A stretch of DNA of 64,000 bases from Flagellatimonas centrodinii (GCF_016918765.2 NZ_CP092104.1:1922001-1986000), one strand, 5' to 3'. Counted from the first letter of the stretch, positions 45,434-55,923 are shown. Program-made: numbers and translations. The notes: a model not told the origin generated them from the letters alone.

Positions 45434-47335
45434 ATGCTTCTCGCCTTCCGTGACGTCTCCCTGCGCCTCGGCAGCACCGTGCTGCTGGATGCCGCCAACT
45501 TCACCATCGAGGCGGGCGAGCGGGTCTGTCTGATCGGCCGTAACGGCGCTGGTAAATCCACGCTGATGCGGGTCGCCAGCGGTGAAGTGAAGCCCGAAGA
45601 GGGCGAGGTGGTGCGCACCACCGGGGTGAAGATCGCACGTCTGCAGCAGGACGTGCCGCGCGCCGCCGACATCACCGTCTACGATCTGGTGGCGCAGGGC
45701 CTGGGGGATCTCGGCGCGGTGGTGGCCGAATATCACCACCTGGCAATGGACCCCGACCCCGACCTCAAGCGCATGGGCACCTTGCAGGCGCGTATCGACG
45801 CCGACAACGGCTGGCTGTTGGAAGAACGCATCGGCGCCATCGTCGAGCGGCTGGAGCTGCCGGGCGATGCCAATTTCGGCAGCCTGTCGGGGGGCATGAA
45901 GCGCCGGGTGCTGCTGGGCCAGGCGCTGGTCGGCGAACCCGATCTGCTGCTGCTGGACGAACCCACCAACCATCTGGACATCCCCAGCATTCAGTGGCTG
46001 GAAGGCTTTCTCAAGGAATTCCCCGGCGCCATCCTGTTCGTCACCCATGACCGCGCCTTCCTCCGTGCGCTGGCGACCCGCATTCTGGAACTGGATCGTG
46101 GTGCCCTCACCAGTTGGCCGGGCGACTACGACAACTTCCTGCGGCGCCGTGAAGAGCGGATGCATGCCGAGGCGCAGGAGCGGGCGCTGTTCGACAAGAA
46201 GATGGCGCAGGAGGAAGTCTGGATCCGCAAGGGCGTACAGGCCCGACGCACGCGCGACATGGGCCGGGTCAAACGGCTCATCGAGATGCGCCAGCAGTTC
46301 GCCCAGCGCCGTAACCAGGCCGGCACCGCCAACATGGTGGTGCAGGAAGCCGAGCGCAGCGGCAAGCTGGTGGCCGAGCTGACCGGGGTCGACTACGCCT
46401 GGGGCGAGCGCAGCATCGTTCGCGGCCTGAGCACGACGCTGCTGCGTGGCGACAAGCTCGGCATCATCGGCGCCAACGGCGCCGGCAAGACCACCCTGAT
46501 CCACCTGCTGCTGGGCAAGCTGCAGCCAACGGCGGGGCAGGTGAAGCTGGGCACCAAGCTGGAGATCGCCTACTTCGACCAGTTGCGGGCGCAGCTCGAC
46601 CCCGATTCCACCGTGCTCGACAACATCGGCGACGGCAAGGACCAGGTGGAGATCAACGGCAAGGCCAAGCACGTCATCAGCTACCTGCAGGACTTCCTGT
46701 TCACCCCCGACCGGGCACGTTCGCCGGTACGGGCGTTGTCGGGCGGCGAACGCAACCGCCTGCTGCTGGCGCGCCTGTTCTCGCGCCCCGCCAACCTGCT
46801 GGTGCTGGACGAACCCACCAACGACCTCGATGTCGAGACGCTGGAGCTGCTGGAAGAGCTGGTCAGCGACTTCGCCGGCACCGTGATCGTGGTCAGCCAC
46901 GACCGCGCCTTTCTCGACCGCGTGGTGACACGCAGCCTGGTGTTTGAAGGCCATGGGCGGGTCGCCGAGGTGGTGGGCGGCTACGAAGACTGGTTGCGGG
47001 AGCGGGGTGCCGAAGCAGTGGCGCGCCTGACACCCGCGGCACCGACGGCCACCGCCGCACCCAGGCCGGCACCGGCCGCCAAGACCCCCGTCGTGTCGAC
47101 ACCGCCGTCACGGGCGGCCCTGAGCAGTGACGACAAGCGCGAACTCGACCGACTGCCGCGCCGCATCGAGAAGCTGGAGGCCGAGCAGACTGCCTTCGGG
47201 GAGGCCATGAGCAAGCCCGAGTTCTTCAGCCAGCCAGCGGAGAAGATCGCCGAGGCACAACGGCGCCTCAGTGCGGTCGAGGCCGAACTGGCGGCGGCCT
47301 ACGCCCGTTGGGAGGCGCTGGAAGCACGGCGCTAG
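45434..47335 (+). CDS. uup: ABC-F family ATPase Uup
   Basis: A 633-residue protein with two fused ATPase domains and no membrane segment. Domain 1 has Walker A GRNGAGKST and signature LSGGMKRR, domain 2 GANGAGKTT and LSGGERNR, each with LLDEPTNHLD or VLDEPTNDLD. The inter-domain linker (about residues 230-310) and a C-terminal coiled coil (about 555-633) identify Uup, which acts on ribosomes and affects DNA-transposon excision. The start lies six bases downstream of the tRNA 3' CCA with no ribosome-binding site between, so the mRNA after tRNA processing would be almost leaderless. Confidence 0.94.
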   Translation: MLLAFRDVSLRLGSTVLLDAANFTIEAGERVCLIGRNGAGKSTLMRVASGEVKPEEGEVVRTTGVKIARLQQDVPRAADITVYDLVAQGLGDLGAVVAEYHHLAMDPDPDLKRMGTLQARIDADNGWLLEERIGAIVERLELPGDANFGSLSGGMKRRVLLGQALVGEPDLLLLDEPTNHLDIPSIQWLEGFLKEFPGAILFVTHDRAFLRALATRILELDRGALTSWPGDYDNFLRRREERMHAEAQERALFDKKMAQEEVWIRKGVQARRTRDMGRVKRLIEMRQQFAQRRNQAGTANMVVQEAERSGKLVAELTGVDYAWGERSIVRGLSTTLLRGDKLGIIGANGAGKTTLIHLLLGKLQPTAGQVKLGTKLEIAYFDQLRAQLDPDSTVLDNIGDGKDQVEINGKAKHVISYLQDFLFTPDRARSPVRALSGGERNRLLLARLFSRPANLLVLDEPTNDLDVETLELLEELVSDFAGTVIVVSHDRAFLDRVVTRSLVFEGHGRVAEVVGGYEDWLRERGAEAVARLTPAAPTATAAPRPAPAAKTPVVSTPPSRAALSSDDKRELDRLPRRIEKLEAEQTAFGEAMSKPEFFSQPAEKIAEAQRRLSAVEAELAAAYARWEALEARR

Positions 47336-47394
47336 CCGCGGATTCGGTGCCCGTCGGGGCGGGTCCTCTCGGGGCGCATCCGGCACAATGGCGC

Positions 47395-48591
47395 ATGGAT
47401 GCCATTGAGCGCCGTCGGATTCTGCTGCTGGGGGCGATCATCGCGATCGCGCCGCTGTCGATTGATCTTTATCTGCCGGCCCTGCCGACCATCCAGTCGC
47501 ATCTCGGGGCGACCGAGGCCGAGGCCCAGCTGACGCTGTCGGCCTACTTTCTTGGGCTGGCCCTCGGGCAGTTGTTCTACGGGCCCATCTCCGATCGCAT
47601 CGGCCGTCGCAAGCCGCTGTTCTTCGGCCTCGCCCTGTATGCCGGTTCGGCGCTGGGCTGTGCGCTCGCCACCGATATCGACAGTCTCATCGTGCTGCGT
47701 CTGCTGCAGGCACTGGGGGGCTGCTCGGGCATGGTGATCGTGCGGGCGGTGGTGCGCGACCTCTACACGCCCCAGGACATGGCGCGGGTGTTATCGCTGC
47801 TGCTGTTGGTGATGGGAGTGGCGCCGATCCTGGCGCCGGTGTTCGGCAGCTGGATCTTCGTCGCCTTTGGTTGGCAGGCGGTGTTCATCATCCTGGTGCT
47901 GTATGCCGTCGGTTGCCTGGTGGCGAGCGCCCGGCTGTTGCCGGAAACCCTGGCAAGCCCCGGCGAAACCCTGCGTTTTGGACGCGTGCTGAGCGGCTAC
48001 CTGCGGCTGCTGCGGCATCGCCGTTTCATGGGTTACGCGCTGTCGGGCGGCATCGCCCAGTCCGGCATGTTTGCCTACATTGCGGTGTCGTCGTTCGTCT
48101 TCATTGACGTCTACGGCCTGTCCCCGACCGAGTACGGCCTGCTGTTCGGCGTCAATGCCTTCGGCCTGATCCTGGGGTCGCAACTCAACAATCGGGCTCT
48201 GCGCCGGTTCCGCAGCGAGCAGGTGCTGAAGGCAGCCCTCACCGCCTTCGCCGTGTTCGGCGTGGTGCTTGCGGTCGTCATCTGGACCGGCCTGGGCGGC
48301 CTGTCGCTGGCGCTGGTGCCGCTGTGGTGCTGCATCACCAGCCTCGGCTTCACCTTCCCCAATTCCACCGCCGCCGCCATGGCCCCCTTCGGCGACCGCG
48401 CCGGCATGGCCGCCGCCCTCATTGGCACCCTGCAATACGGCCTCGCCGCGCTCGCCAGCAGCGTCGTCGCCCACCTCCATGACGGCACCGCCAAACCGAT
48501 GGCGCTGACCATCGCCGCCTGCGGTGTGCTGTCGGTGGTGGTGTTGCGGGTGTTGACGGGGAAGACGGTGGTGGCCCTGAAGGCCGAGTGA
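47395..48591 (+). CDS. Bcr/CflA-type MFS drug exporter
   Basis: A 398-residue, twelve-helix inner-membrane protein. It starts MDAIERRRILLLGAIIAIAPLSIDLYLPALP, the N-terminal signature of Bcr/CflA exporters, and has GPISDRIGRRKPLF, the MFS loop motif A, and LQALGGCSGMVIVRAVVRDL, motif C region. The frame extends upstream to 47308, overlapping uup, but ATG 47395 opens on the conserved N-terminus. Substrates of relatives include bicyclomycin, chloramphenicol and sulfonamides, while the substrate here is unknown. Confidence 0.9.
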   Translation: MDAIERRRILLLGAIIAIAPLSIDLYLPALPTIQSHLGATEAEAQLTLSAYFLGLALGQLFYGPISDRIGRRKPLFFGLALYAGSALGCALATDIDSLIVLRLLQALGGCSGMVIVRAVVRDLYTPQDMARVLSLLLLVMGVAPILAPVFGSWIFVAFGWQAVFIILVLYAVGCLVASARLLPETLASPGETLRFGRVLSGYLRLLRHRRFMGYALSGGIAQSGMFAYIAVSSFVFIDVYGLSPTEYGLLFGVNAFGLILGSQLNNRALRRFRSEQVLKAALTAFAVFGVVLAVVIWTGLGGLSLALVPLWCCITSLGFTFPNSTAAAMAPFGDRAGMAAALIGTLQYGLAALASSVVAHLHDGTAKPMALTIAACGVLSVVVLRVLTGKTVVALKAE

Positions 48592-49045
48592 CCGGTGCGC
48601 TGTCGGATTGACGACCAAGCGTTGTCAGCCGATCGCGGCAGCGCAGGTAAATCGAACCAGATTTCATGCTCAGGATGCGTATTCCGCGCGCTGATAGGTC
48701 TCACCTGAAGTGCCGTGGGCCGATCCATCGACGGGCTGCCTTGTGTCGGCAGGCAATCTCCACGGTTTTCATGCTGCCGGTCCGACGTCGACGGCCCCTG
48801 TTTGGTGTGCTGGGTGTGAAATTCTTCTTGTCGAAAACGCGATATGAGGCATTCGTCAGGAATGCGTAAATAAAAGAGCAAGTGAGATGATTCATCGGGT
48901 TGCGACATCTCTCTTGATGGGCGATATAGGCGTCAGGGCGACAGCGAGTCGCGGCGGAAATGAAAGGGATATTCAGAGCGACTCGATGGGTTCCGTAGTC
49001 GATACGCAGCGCCTTTGGGGCGTGTAAACAGGGAGTGTCGAAACA
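48592..49045 (+). other. 450-bp intergenic region, no gene seen
   Basis: No supported coding sequence on either strand. AT content rises around 48820-48890. A candidate promoter for the barrel gene (TTGCGA at 48900-48905, 17 bp, GATATA at 48923-48928) would leave a leader of about 110 nt. GGGAGTGTCG precedes the start at 49046. Confidence 0.45.
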
Positions 49046-49651
49046 ATGAAGATGTCAGGTCTTTTGGTTGCAGGTGTCGCGCTCGGCTGCATTCCGGGAT
49101 ATGCCGCTGGCAGTGGGAATGCCGTGGATCTGTTCTATATCCCGAGTGCTGATTTCGAGGTATCCGATTCCATCGACTCGGTCAGCGTGGATGGCGACGG
49201 CTTTGGCGCGCAGGGCAGGTTCATGGTCGCTGATCAGCTGTTCGTGGGTGCCGAGTACCAGCAAGTGGAGATGGATGATGTGCCCATCGAGATCTCCCAG
49301 CTCCGGTTTCGGGTAATTGGTGCACTTCCCTTGTCGGCCGGTGTCAACCTGACCCTAGAAGGCGGCTATATCGACGCCGATATCGATATCGGCGTCTTTT
49401 CACTATCGGGTGATGGTCCGATGGGCCACGTTGGGGTCGAGTTTCGCCCCTCGGAAACGCTCACCCTGTTTGGCAAGGCGGGGATCGTCAAAGTCGACGA
49501 CGTGGACGGCCCCGAGTTTCACCTCGGCGTGCGGGCGCAGGTGTCCGAGGTGATTGGTCTTCTCGCAGACTACCGGATGACTAGCTTGGAGGAGTCGGGG
49601 GAGGAACTGGAGTTGGACGATCTTCGTGTCGGCGTGAGTTTTCTCTTCTAG
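49046..49651 (+). CDS. Small outer-membrane beta-barrel protein
   Basis: A 201-residue protein with signal peptide MKMSGLLVAGVALGCIPGYA. The remainder alternates hydrophobic and polar residues in about eight strands (for example RFMVADQLFVGAEYQQVEM and GLLADYRMTSL) and ends VGVSFLF, with the terminal Phe recognised by BamA. This matches an OmpA/OmpX-like eight-stranded barrel without a peptidoglycan domain. Acidic loops (DSIDSVSVDGDGF, ESGEELELDD) may bind cations. Function unknown. Confidence 0.75.
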   Translation: MKMSGLLVAGVALGCIPGYAAGSGNAVDLFYIPSADFEVSDSIDSVSVDGDGFGAQGRFMVADQLFVGAEYQQVEMDDVPIEISQLRFRVIGALPLSAGVNLTLEGGYIDADIDIGVFSLSGDGPMGHVGVEFRPSETLTLFGKAGIVKVDDVDGPEFHLGVRAQVSEVIGLLADYRMTSLEESGEELELDDLRVGVSFLF

Positions 49652-49769
49652 CGGAGTCGTCCGTGGCTCAGGCGGGGTTGTGTGGGGCGCGACGAGGTGG
49701 CCACGCGCCCGGCTTCCGGTTTGTCGCATACTGAAGCCATGACGCGAGATGATATTCCGGGCTGGATGA

Positions 49770-50402
49770 ATGCCGAGCGCTAAGGCATGGGGTACTGGCC
49801 TGATGATCATCGGCCTGCTCTGGCTGACCGCCTGCAGTCGCGATACCCCCGACGTCCCCGCACTGCCGCCGCTCGATACCGATGCCGTTATCCTCGCCTT
49901 TGGCGACAGCCTGACCTACGGCACCGGTGCGCCAGCCGAAGCGGCGTATCCCGCGCGGCTGGAAGCACTGATCGGCCGCGAGGTGATCAATGCAGGCGTG
50001 CCGGGCGAGACATCGGCACAGGGCCGCGCACGCTTGCCGGGGGTCCTCGATGACACGCAGCCGGACCTGGTGATTCTCTGCCTTGGCGGCAACGATCTTC
50101 TACGGCGTCTGGATCGTACGGCACTGGCCGACAACCTGGCGGTGATGGTCGACGAGATCCGAGGCCGCGGCATTCCGGTGGTGTTGCTGGCGGTGCCGGA
50201 AATCAGCGGTATTGCGCTGCGCGCTGAGCCACTCTACGCCCGGCTGGCCGTATCGCGCGGTCTGCCACTGCAGGGCGAGGTGCTGGTCGAGGTGTTGGGA
50301 AATGGCCGCCTGAAGTCGGATAGCGTGCACCCGAACGAACGTGGGTACGCGCGGATCGCCGAGGCACTGGCTGACCTGTTGGAGGCCGGTGGCGCGGTCT
50401 AG
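49770..50402 (+). CDS. tesA: SGNH-family arylesterase/lysophospholipase (TesA-like lipoprotein)
   Basis: A 210-residue GDSL hydrolase, releasing acyl groups from thioesters, lysophospholipids or aryl esters in the periplasm. Block [11 protein letters not shown] holds the catalytic Ser, block III GGNDLLR the oxyanion Asn, and block [16 protein letters not shown] the Asp/His pair. The N-terminus has LLWLTACS, a lipobox, whereas E. coli TesA has a cleaved signal, so it is probably membrane-anchored here. It stands alone, without the ABC genes that flank tesA in many relatives. It is followed by a strong terminator. Confidence 0.88.
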   Translation: MPSAKAWGTGLMIIGLLWLTACSRDTPDVPALPPLDTDAVILAFGDSLTYGTGAPAEAAYPARLEALIGREVINAGVPGETSAQGRARLPGVLDDTQPDLVILCLGGNDLLRRLDRTALADNLAVMVDEIRGRGIPVVLLAVPEISGIALRAEPLYARLAVSRGLPLQGEVLVEVLGNGRLKSDSVHPNERGYARIAEALADLLEAGGAV

Positions 50403-50447
50403 TCTGCTGTCGCCGTGGCTGGTGTCGTCATTGCAATCCCCAAGCCC

Positions 50448-50473
50448 AACGGGCAGCCCGCGGGCTGCCCGTT
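50448..50473. terminator. Bidirectional terminator between tesA and the peroxiredoxin gene
   Basis: AACGGGCAGCCCG/CGGGCTGCCCGTT is a perfect 13-bp inverted repeat with flanking A and T runs, serving the convergent genes. Confidence 0.85.
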
Positions 50474-50492
50474 TTCATCCTGTCGGTGGCGA

Positions 50493-51128
50493 TCAGGCAT
50501 TGGGGTCGGGCACCAACCGTAGATAGGGCTTGAGCTCTTTCCAGCCCTTCGGAAACAGCGTCTTGGCGTCATCATTGCTGACTGCCGGGACGATGATGAC
50601 GTCCTCCCCTTTGCGCCAGTTCACCGGGGTTGCCACCTTGTAGCCGTCGGTGAGCTGCAGCGAGTCGATGACCCGCAGAATCTCGTCGAAGTTGCGGCCG
50701 GTGCTGGCGGGGTAGGTGAGGGTCAGCCGAATCTTCTTCTTCGGATCGATCACGAACACGCTGCGCACCGTCAGGGTGTCATTGGCGTTGGGGTGGATCA
50801 TGTCGTAGAGATTTGACACGGTGCGGTCGGCGTCGGCGATCAGCGGGAAATTGAGGGCTGCCCCCTGGGTCTCCTCGATGTCGCGGCTCCAGCCGTGGTG
50901 GTCTTCCAGTTTGTCGACCGACAGTCCGATGGCCTTGACGTTGCGCTTGTCGAACTCGCCTTTCAACTTCGCGGTGTACCCCAGTTCGGTGGTGCAGACC
51001 GGGGTGTAGTTCTTGGGGTGGGAGAACAGCACCACCCAGTGATCGCCCGCCCAGTCATGGAAGCGGATGCGGCCTTCGGTGGTGTCGGCTTCAAAGTCGG
51101 GGGCGATATCGCCCAGTCGCACGCTCAT
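50493..51128 (-). CDS. 1-Cys peroxiredoxin (Prx6 family)
   Basis: Reduces peroxides, a cytoplasmic enzyme of 211 residues. The peroxidatic Cys lies in FSHPKNYTPVCTTELG near residue 45. The long C-terminal arm (PVNWRKGEDVIIVPAVSND) is diagnostic of the Prx6 class, and no resolving Cys follows. The ATG at 51128 has AGGAG upstream. A promoter with an embedded inverted repeat lies at 51155-51182. It is downstream of, but probably separate from, the PTS cluster. Confidence 0.92.
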   Translation of the reverse strand: MSVRLGDIAPDFEADTTEGRIRFHDWAGDHWVVLFSHPKNYTPVCTTELGYTAKLKGEFDKRNVKAIGLSVDKLEDHHGWSRDIEETQGAALNFPLIADADRTVSNLYDMIHPNANDTLTVRSVFVIDPKKKIRLTLTYPASTGRNFDEILRVIDSLQLTDGYKVATPVNWRKGEDVIIVPAVSNDDAKTLFPKGWKELKPYLRLVPDPNA

Positions 51129-51154
51129 GGTCTGCTCCTGATGGAAGGGAGACC

Positions 51155-51182
51155 ATTATTGTCCCTGTTGCGGGCGGGACAA
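51155..51182 (-). promoter_or_regulatory. Peroxiredoxin promoter with inverted repeat
   Basis: On the minus strand TTGTCC, 16 bp, AATAAT. TTGTCCC (51159-51165) and GGGACAA (51176-51182) form a 7-bp inverted repeat that spans the -35 to -10 region, so it may be an operator. Confidence 0.5.
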
Positions 51183-51220
51183 GGCGTAACCAAAGAAGAT
51201 CGGGTTCTGTGCGCCCGATG

Positions 51221-52951
<1,731 letters not shown>

Positions 52952-52960
52952 GGTGGCGCC

Positions 52961-53227
52961 TCAGTTCTCTTCGCCGAAGCGGTCGGCGATCAGCGCCGCC
53001 AGCTCCGAAAGGGCGGTTTCGGCGTCCGCACCCTCGGCGATCAGGGTGATCTGGCTGCCCTTGGCAGCGGCCAGCATCATCACCCCCATGATCGACTTGC
53101 CGCTGACCTGGCGGGCATCCTTGCGCACCTGGATATCGGCCTCGAACTTGCTCGCCAGGGTCACCAGTTTGGCGGCCGCGCGTGCGTGCAGGCCGAGGCG
53201 GTTCACGATGTCGACAGTGCGTTCCAT
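52961..53227 (-). CDS. ptsH: Phosphocarrier protein HPr
   Basis: An 88-residue phosphocarrier. His15 lies in NRLGLHARAAAKLV, and the regulatory serine region is GKSIMGVMMLAAAKG, the site normally phosphorylated by HPr kinase. Both HPr kinase and EI are encoded in the same cluster, so dual control through His and Ser is possible. It lies between the EIIA gene and ptsI. Confidence 0.94.
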   Translation of the reverse strand: MERTVDIVNRLGLHARAAAKLVTLASKFEADIQVRKDARQVSGKSIMGVMMLAAAKGSQITLIAEGADAETALSELAALIADRFGEEN

Positions 53228-53237
53228 GTTGTTGTCC

Positions 53238-53633
53238 TTATGGCGGTCGCGGGCATTGCAGAATGCCCCGCTGTCCGCCTTCCACCGCGCACTGGGTGAG
53301 GGCCGGCAGCGATTTCTGCGGATAGTTGAAGATGCGCACCAGCATTGGCAGGTTGACGCCGGCGACCACCGGCAGGTCGGTCAGGGCGCCGAGTTTGTTG
53401 GCGATATTGCTGGGGGTGGAGCCGAACGCATCGGTGAGCAGCAGCACGCCGTCACCGCTGTCGAGACGCTCGACCATTTTCTGCCCCTGAGACAGCAGCA
53501 CCTCGTGCGATTGCACGCGCCGAACTTCCAGCACATCGGCGGACAGCGGCAGCTCGCCGATCATCTCGCGCATGGTTTCCAGCAGCAGATGGCCGATCTT
53601 GCCGTGGGTGACGAGCAGCAGGCCGACGCTCAT
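53238..53633 (-). CDS. PTS EIIA component, mannose family
   Basis: A 131-residue EIIA-Man-type domain. The phosphorylated His10 is in LLVTHGKIGHLLLE, and the fold signature VLLLTDAFGSTPSNIANKL follows. It lacks the fused EIIB domain of the E. coli ManX protein and no EIIC/EIID gene is nearby, so it is probably a regulatory acceptor in the PTS cluster and not a transporter part. Confidence 0.9.
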   Translation of the reverse strand: MSVGLLLVTHGKIGHLLLETMREMIGELPLSADVLEVRRVQSHEVLLSQGQKMVERLDSGDGVLLLTDAFGSTPSNIANKLGALTDLPVVAGVNLPMLVRIFNYPQKSLPALTQCAVEGGQRGILQCPRPP

Positions 53634-53663
53634 GGGATGTCACCCCGTGAAGGGAGGCAGCAT

Positions 53664-54533
53664 TCAAGCATGGTGCCGCTCCAGTTCGCGGTGGCGCAGG
53701 GTAAGGGGCTCGGGCCCGGTTCGCAGGCGGGTGGCCAGTTGCTCGGCAAGGTAGACACTCCGATGCTTGCCGCCGGTGCAGCCGATGGCGACCGTGAGAT
53801 ACGCGCGGTCCTGGCTGCGGAAAGCCGGCAACCAGCGCTGCAACAGCCCGGTGAGATCATCGAGCATGGCCGGCACCAGCGGTTGTTGCGACAGCCATTC
53901 GGCGACGGGTGCATCGCGACCGGTCAGCGGTCGTAGCGTCGGTTGCCAGTGCGGATTGGGCAGGCAGCGGACGTCGAACACGAAATCGGCATCCGGCGGC
54001 GTGCCATTCTTGAAGCCGAACGACAGCAGGGTCAGCGACAGCTTGTCGCGGCCGCCGCCGGGCACCTCGGCCTGGATCCGCTCGCGCAGGACATGCAGGT
54101 TGAGGTCGGAGGTGTCGATCACCGCATCGGCAGCATCGGCAATCGGCTTGAGCAGGACGCGTTCGCGCTCGATGGCTTCCTTCAGCGGGCGCTGTGGCGT
54201 CGACAGGGGGTGCCGCCGGCGGGTTTCGCTGTAGCGGGCCAGCAATACCGCGTCGTCGGCGGTGAGAAACAGGACGCGGTAGTCCACGCCCTGCTCACGC
54301 AGGCGCTCGAGGTGGCGGGTGAACTGCTCGATCTCTTCGGGCAACTCGCGGGCGTCGATGCCCAGCGCCAGCGAGGCGTAGCGCGGCGGGTCCTGACGCA
54401 GCGCATCCAGTACCAGGGTGTCGAGCAGGGTCAGGGGCAGGTTGTCGATGCAGGTATAGCCGAGGTCCTCGTACTGCTTGAGGGCGACGGTCTTGCCGGC
54501 TCCGGACAGGCCGCTGACGATCACGAGTTTCAT
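53664..54533 (-). CDS. rapZ: RNase adapter protein RapZ
   Basis: A 289-residue P-loop protein. Walker A GLSGAGKTVALKQYEDLGY begins at residue 8, with the Walker B-like DARELPEE and the conserved C-terminal region HRSVYLAEQLATRL and IGCTGGKH. In enterobacteria RapZ senses glucosamine-6-phosphate and directs RNase E to GlmZ. The substrate RNA here is unknown. Overlaps the hprK stop by four bases (ATGA). Confidence 0.93.
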   Translation of the reverse strand: MKLVIVSGLSGAGKTVALKQYEDLGYTCIDNLPLTLLDTLVLDALRQDPPRYASLALGIDARELPEEIEQFTRHLERLREQGVDYRVLFLTADDAVLLARYSETRRRHPLSTPQRPLKEAIERERVLLKPIADAADAVIDTSDLNLHVLRERIQAEVPGGGRDKLSLTLLSFGFKNGTPPDADFVFDVRCLPNPHWQPTLRPLTGRDAPVAEWLSQQPLVPAMLDDLTGLLQRWLPAFRSQDRAYLTVAIGCTGGKHRSVYLAEQLATRLRTGPEPLTLRHRELERHHA

Positions 54534-55099
54534 GGGCGGGCGTTGCGTATGGCGCGCAGTTGGCGGGCGGTGAAGTCGCGGTCGGCACGATAGCCGGCTT
54601 CGCGTAGCCGGTGGTCGCGACAGGCCGCTTCCACCAGTACCGCCAGATTATGCCCGAGGCGGATCGGGATCGAGACCGTGGGGATGTTCAGGCCGCCGAG
54701 CAGGCGTTCGCTGCGCTGGCCGCTGATGCGCTCCATCCCGGTGGTCAGCGGCTCGCCCGGAGCATCGAGCTGGATCAGCAGCGACAGCCGCGCCCGCGGC
54801 CGCACGGCGCGGCGCCCGTAGAGCTTGCGAACATTGAGGATGCCGAGACTGCGGGCTTCCAGAAATCCCGATAGCACCGCCGGACAGTGACCGATGATGA
54901 AGTCGCCGGCACGCGCGAATTCGGTGGCGTCGTCGGCGATCAGTACATGCCCGCGGGCCAGCAGCTCCAATGCCAGCTCCGACTTTCCGACGCCGCTGAC
55001 GCCGGTCAGCAGGACGCCGGTGCCGAACACCTGCATGAACACGCCATGCAGGGTGAAGGCTGCAGTCGGGGCGTCAGTTGGCCGGCTGATAGCGGGCAA
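54530..55099 (-). CDS. hprK: HPr kinase/phosphorylase, single-domain form
   Basis: Phosphorylates or dephosphorylates the serine of HPr. Only 189 residues, against about 310-320 for the two-domain enzyme: the N-terminal domain is absent and the sequence begins almost at the kinase core. P-loop GVSGVGKSELALELL, then LIADDATEF, and LGILNVRKLYGRRAVR, which matches the HPrK-specific signature region, with MERISGQ near the C-terminal part. The probable start is TTG at 55099, overlapping ptsN by 26 bp; an internal ATG exists at codon 22. The truncated form is known in alphaproteobacteria. Confidence 0.85.
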   Translation of the reverse strand: MPAISRPTDAPTAAFTLHGVFMQVFGTGVLLTGVSGVGKSELALELLARGHVLIADDATEFARAGDFIIGHCPAVLSGFLEARSLGILNVRKLYGRRAVRPRARLSLLIQLDAPGEPLTTGMERISGQRSERLLGGLNIPTVSIPIRLGHNLAVLVEAACRDHRLREAGYRADRDFTARQLRAIRNARP

Positions 55100-55535
55100 T
55101 CAGGGTGTACAGCGCGGCATCGTCCTCGGCCGCGCGCAGCTTCTTGCAGAAGGCCTCGTCGGAGAACATCTCGGCGATCGCGGCGAGGTGCTTGAGGTGC
55201 TCTTCATTGGCGTTCTGCGGCACCATCAAGCCAAATACCAGATCAACCGGATTGGCGTCATGGGCGTCGTAGTCGAGGGGGTGCTTGAGGCGCATGAAGG
55301 CCCCCACACTGGACTCGACACCGGCCATGCGACCGTGCGGGATGGCCACGCCATGGCCCAGTCCGGTGCTGCCGAGTTTCTCGCGGCCGGCCAGGCTGGC
55401 GAGGATGTCGGTGCTGGCAACCGAGGGCTCTCCCTTGGCCAGCAGCTTGGACAGCTCTTCCAGAGCTTTCTTCTTGCTGGTGAAGGTCAGGCCCGATACC
55501 ACCCGATCGGCCCCCAGAATCTCGCTGATGGTCAT
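55074..55535 (-). CDS. ptsN: PTS IIA-like nitrogen-regulatory protein PtsN
   Basis: A 153-residue EIIA-Ntr domain. The phosphorylatable His is in GLGHGVAIPHGR (about residue 66), and PVDLVFGLMVPQNANEEHL follows. It regulates potassium transport and sensor kinases in relatives according to its phosphorylation state. Its stop lies inside the hprK frame. A terminator separates it from hpf upstream, so it may have its own promoter. Confidence 0.93.
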   Translation of the reverse strand: MTISEILGADRVVSGLTFTSKKKALEELSKLLAKGEPSVASTDILASLAGREKLGSTGLGHGVAIPHGRMAGVESSVGAFMRLKHPLDYDAHDANPVDLVFGLMVPQNANEEHLKHLAAIAEMFSDEAFCKKLRAAEDDAALYTLIARYQPAN

Positions 55536-55557
55536 AGCAATACGTTCTCGTTGTCAC

Positions 55558-55587
55558 AAAAAAGGCCCGGCCGCGAAGCCGGGCCCT
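55558..55587 (-). terminator. Terminator after hpf
   Basis: GGCCCGGC-TTCGC-GCCGGGCC stem followed on the minus strand by TTTTTT. Confidence 0.85.
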
Positions 55588-55599
55588 GGAGGCCGAAGT

Positions 55600-55923
55600 T
55601 TACTGCAAGGCCATCCGCTTATGCGCTTCGGCGTGGTGGTGGTCGCGAACCTTTTCCTTGTGTCGGCGGGTCTGGCGGTCGAGCTTGTCCATCAGCATGT
55701 CGATGGCGGCGTACATGTTGGGCTCAGTGGCTTCGGCGTGCAGGTCGGCACCCGAGGCATGAACGGTGGCTTCGGCTTTCTGTCGTTCTTTCTCGACCGT
55801 CAACACGATCTCGGCACTGATCAAGTGATCAAAATGTCGTTCGACCCGCTTGAGTTTGTCCTGCACGTAGGTCCGCAGTGCGGGGGTGAGGTCGACATGG
55901 TGCCCAGAGATGTTGAGGTTCAT
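55600..55923 (-). CDS. hpf: Ribosome hibernation-promoting factor (HPF/YhbH)
   Basis: A 107-residue short-form HPF, which promotes 100S ribosome dimers in stationary phase. NISGHHVDLTPALRTYV at the start and NMYAAIDMLMDKLDRQTRRHKEK near the end are characteristic. It lies 61 bp downstream of rpoN, the standard order in this cluster, and ends in a terminator. Confidence 0.94.
   Translation of the reverse strand: MNLNISGHHVDLTPALRTYVQDKLKRVERHFDHLISAEIVLTVEKERQKAEATVHASGADLHAEATEPNMYAAIDMLMDKLDRQTRRHKEKVRDHHHAEAHKRMALQ

Noticed and set aside
48666-48869. 67-codon ORF before the barrel protein gene
   Set aside because: Arg-rich, no clear start signal, and no resemblance to a known family. Left as intergenic, though a small protein cannot be excluded.
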